From NCBI GenBank assembly GCA_031397915.1, contig JANNMM010000015.1, positions 1 through 16,421 on the forward strand: DNA of 16,421 nucleotides, read 5' to 3'. Source of the stretch: JANYCG01 sp031397915 (GTDB lineage: Bacteria > Pseudomonadota > Gammaproteobacteria > Burkholderiales > Burkholderiaceae_C). The position numbers and the translations under genes were made by a program. Positions within the stretch are counted from its first letter, which is position 1. The number at the start of each line of letters is the position of its first letter. Shown here one piece after another: positions 14,331-16,421 of the stretch. The notes under the pieces were generated by a model. The model searched no databases. It saw only the letters and a list, made by a program, of their open reading frames with translations, and was not told the origin of the DNA.

Positions 14331-14473
14331 CAGAGGCTTTCCAGCACACCCCCGCCCCAAGCGTCGCACAAGCCACACCACACATCAGCCGCATTCAAGC
14401 CACCCCCTGATCGCCTGTCGTCAGTCGAAGCTTGTCAATGCTTGGGTCGCCCGCATTCATTTCGGAGAACCCA
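14331..14473 (+). promoter_or_regulatory. C-rich leader region of carA
   Basis: The non-coding leader between the promoter and carA. Bases 14341-14420 contain 40 C and only 12 G by hand count, the composition of a Rho-loading (rut) region. The nine-base word CCGCATTCA occurs at 14389-14397 and 14451-14459. A weak AAGC/GCTT inverted repeat lies near 14428-14443. An ATG at 14438 is in frame with carA and could add 12 residues but has a poor ribosome site. No intrinsic terminator is seen. Confidence 0.4.
14464..14468 (+). promoter_or_regulatory. Ribosome binding site of carA
   Basis: GGAGA five bases before the GTG at 14474. It is much stronger than anything near the in-frame ATG at 14438 or TTG at 14432, and so decides the carA start. 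Confidence 0.8.
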
Positions 14474-15670
14474 GTGCTTTTGTCTCTCAAAGCCACCCTG
14501 CCCAAAGCCATTTTGGCGCTCGCCGATGGCACCGTTTTCCAAGGTATTTCTGTCGGGGCCAGCGGCTCCACTGTTGGCGAAGTAGTGTTCAACACCTCGA
14601 TGACGGGATATCAAGAGATCCTGACCGACCCGAGTTATTGCCAGCAGATCGTCACGCTCACCTATCCCCATATCGGCAACTGTGGCGTCAATGACCAGGA
14701 CGTCGAGTCCGGGAAGGTTTTTGCCGCTGGGCTGATCATCCGTGACCTGTCGCAGCTGGCGTCCAACTTCCGTTCGACACAAAGTTTGGGCGACTACCTT
14801 CAGGGTGCAGGCACCGTCGCCATCGCCAACCTCGACACGCGCCAGCTGACGCGCCAGTTGCGCACACTAGGCGCGCAAAACGGCTGCATTCTGGCTCTTT
14901 CCCCGGGTGAAGCAGTTTCACAGGCCGCGATTGACAAGGCCACTGCCGCCGCCAAGGCCGCGCCCAGCATGGCCGGGCTGGATCTGGCAAAAGTGGTGAG
15001 CGCCAAGGCGGCCTACGGCTGGACAGAAACCGAATGGCGCCTGAGCCACGCGTCCAGAGCTGGCAAACCCGGATTTGCTGAACAAACCCAGCCGCAATTC
15101 CACGCGGTCGCTTACGACTTTGGCGTAAAGCACAACATCCTGCGCATGCTGGCAGAGCGTGGCTGCAAGGTCAGTGTGGTGCCCGCGCAAACCAGTGCCA
15201 GGGCTGCGCTGGCACTCAAGCCAGACGGCGTCTTTCTGTCCAATGGCCCGGGTGACCCCGAGCCCTGTGGGTATGCGATTGACGCTGCGCGTGAATTGAT
15301 CGAGTTGGGCATGCCCACTTTCGGCATTTGCCTGGGCCACCAGATCATGGCCCTGGCCAGCGGCGCCAAGACCTTCAAGATGAAATTTGGCCACCACGGC
15401 GCGAACCACCCCGTCAAGGATCGGGACAGTGGCCGCGTCAGCATCACCAGCCAGAACCATGGCTTTGCGGTTGACGAAAAAACCCTGCCCGCGAACCTGC
15501 GCGCCACCCACATCAGCCTGTTTGACGGCACGCTGCAGGGCCTGGCCCGCACGGACAAACCCGCCTTTTGCTTCCAGGGCCACCCGGAAGCCTCGCCCGG
15601 GCCGCATGACATCGGTTATCTGTTTGACCGGTTTATCCAGTTGATGGCCAAGGCCTCCGAGAAAAAATAA
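14474..15670 (+). CDS. carA: Carbamoyl phosphate synthase, small (glutaminase) subunit
   Basis: Hydrolyses glutamine and channels ammonia to CarB to make carbamoyl phosphate for pyrimidine and arginine synthesis. The N-terminal CarA domain (about 8-140) has the signature FNTSMTGYQEILTDPSYCQQ. The class I glutamine amidotransferase domain occupies about 208-390, with the triad Cys286 in FGICLGHQ, His370 and Glu372 in GHPEASPGPHD. The KFGHHGANHPV segment is typical. Length from GTG 14474 is 398 residues (E. coli 382). The GTG start is supported by GGAGA at 14464-14468 and by the MLLSLKATLPKAILAL beginning as I recall it in relatives. carB follows after 12 bases, so the two subunits are cotranscribed. 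Confidence 0.97.
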   Translation: MLLSLKATLPKAILALADGTVFQGISVGASGSTVGEVVFNTSMTGYQEILTDPSYCQQIVTLTYPHIGNCGVNDQDVESGKVFAAGLIIRDLSQLASNFRSTQSLGDYLQGAGTVAIANLDTRQLTRQLRTLGAQNGCILALSPGEAVSQAAIDKATAAAKAAPSMAGLDLAKVVSAKAAYGWTETEWRLSHASRAGKPGFAEQTQPQFHAVAYDFGVKHNILRMLAERGCKVSVVPAQTSARAALALKPDGVFLSNGPGDPEPCGYAIDAARELIELGMPTFGICLGHQIMALASGAKTFKMKFGHHGANHPVKDRDSGRVSITSQNHGFAVDEKTLPANLRATHISLFDGTLQGLARTDKPAFCFQGHPEASPGPHDIGYLFDRFIQLMAKASEKK

Positions 15671-15682
15671 GCAGAGATAACA

Positions 15683-16421
15683 ATGCCAAAGCGCACAGAC
15701 ATCCAATCCATTCTCATCATCGGCGCCGGCCCGATCATCATCGGCCAGGCTTGCGAGTTTGACTATTCCGGCGTGCAGGCCTGCAAGGCTCTGCGCGAAG
15801 AGGGCTACAAGGTCATCCTGATCAACAGCAATCCGGCCACCATCATGACCGACCCGGCCACGGCGGACGTGACCTATATCGAGCCCATCACCTGGCAGAC
15901 GGTTGAAAAAATCATCGCCAAAGAGCGCCCCGACGCGATTTTGCCGACCATGGGTGGCCAGACGGCGCTCAACTGTGCGCTCGACCTCTGGCACCAAGGC
16001 GTGTTGGCCAAATACCTGGGTGCCGCCACGGGCAAACCGGTGGAGTTGATCGGCGCCTCGCCCGAAGCCATTGACAAAGCCGAAGACCGACTGAAGTTCA
16101 AGGACGCCATGACCAAGATCGGTCTGGGTTCTGCCCGCTCGGGCATTGCGCACAGCATGGAAGAGGCCTGGACGGTTCAGAAAACCCTGGGCTTCCCGAC
16201 CGTGATTCGCCCCAGTTTCACGCTAGGCGGTACCGGCGGCGGCATTGCCTACAACTCGGAAGAATTCGAGATCATCTGCAAGCGCGGCCTGGAGGCTTCG
16301 CCCACCAGCGAACTGCTGATCGAAGAATCGCTGCTCGGCTGGAAAGAGTTCGAGATGGAAGTGGTGCGCGACAAAAATGACATTGCATCATCATTTGCGC
16401 AATCGAGAATCTGGATCCGAT
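15683..16421 (+). CDS. carB: Carbamoyl phosphate synthase, large subunit (partial, frameshifted near the window end)
   Basis: Synthetase subunit that makes carbamoyl phosphate from bicarbonate, ATP and ammonia from CarA. Only the first 246 of about 1,070 residues fit in the window. Visible are the pre-ATP-grasp segment GAGPIIIGQACEFDYSG, NSNPATIMTDP, LPTMGGQTALNCAL, and the ATP-grasp part with IRPSFTLGGTGGGIAYN and EESLLGWKEFEMEVVRDKND. After residue 233 (base 16381) the frame reads I-A-S-S-F-A-Q-S, which is foreign to the family. The next frame gives C-I-I-I-C-A-I-E-N-L-D-P, the expected continuation, so one base appears to be missing at about 16381-16382. Because this is 40 bases from the end, a sequencing or assembly error is more likely than a real mutation. 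Confidence 0.93.
   Translation, partial: MPKRTDIQSILIIGAGPIIIGQACEFDYSGVQACKALREEGYKVILINSNPATIMTDPATADVTYIEPITWQTVEKIIAKERPDAILPTMGGQTALNCALDLWHQGVLAKYLGAATGKPVELIGASPEAIDKAEDRLKFKDAMTKIGLGSARSGIAHSMEEAWTVQKTLGFPTVIRPSFTLGGTGGGIAYNSEEFEIICKRGLEASPTSELLIEESLLGWKEFEMEVVRDKNDIASSFAQSRIWIR

Noticed and set aside
14918..16153. A long minus-strand open frame (411 codons) opposite carA and carB
   Set aside because: The plus strand here encodes highly conserved CarA and CarB with all catalytic motifs. The minus frame shows no recognisable domain and is the usual mirror effect of GC-rich coding sequence.
1..16421. tRNA or rRNA genes, CRISPR arrays, insertion sequences, phage or defence genes
   Set aside because: Nearly all bases are accounted for by conserved housekeeping genes on one strand; no regular repeats, transposase motifs or structural RNA signatures were seen.

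Overview
The window is one uninterrupted run of plus-strand housekeeping genes. There are 17 protein-coding genes, the last cut off by the window end, and no mobile element, RNA gene, CRISPR array or minus-strand gene that I can support. Protein character and gene order (tsf-pyrH-frr-uppS-cdsA-dxr-rseP-bamA-skp-lpxD-fabZ-lpxA-lpxB-rnhB) point to a Gram-negative betaproteobacterium. Order Burkholderiales, probably a Comamonadaceae relative, is my best reading from remembered protein resemblance; no search was run.

Layout. Bases 27-2323 hold translation and nucleotide genes: tsf (EF-Ts), pyrH (UMP kinase) and frr (ribosome recycling factor). Bases 2424-6603 hold isoprenoid and membrane genes: uppS (undecaprenyl-PP synthase), cdsA (CDP-diacylglycerol synthase), dxr (MEP pathway) and rseP (site-2 protease). 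Bases 6658-9464 hold outer-membrane protein assembly: bamA and skp. Bases 9498-12920 hold lipid A synthesis: lpxD, fabZ, lpxA and lpxB. Bases 12892-14329 hold rnhB and a SpoU/TrmH-family RNA methyltransferase whose frames overlap. A 144-base gap carrying a likely promoter and a C-rich leader precedes carA (14474-15670) and carB (from 15683).

How the genes work together. dxr feeds isoprenoid precursors to uppS, whose product carries peptidoglycan and O-antigen units. cdsA supplies phospholipid precursors. fabZ sits between the acyltransferases that use its 3-hydroxyacyl-ACP substrates. skp and bamA deliver outer-membrane proteins, while rseP belongs to the envelope-stress circuit that monitors this. 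Genes from uppS to the methyltransferase are separated by at most 54 bases or overlap, so one or a few long transcripts are likely. pyrH and carAB are two separate steps of pyrimidine metabolism at opposite ends of the window.

I did not find a previously undescribed system. The points most worth checking are: an apparent one-base deletion in carB 40 bases from the window end; a methionine at the acyl-chain ruler position of LpxA, predicting C10 rather than C14 hydroxyacyl chains; a promoter whose -10 box overlaps the methyltransferase stop codon, followed by a C-rich, G-poor leader before carA; and non-AUG starts in all three lpx genes.
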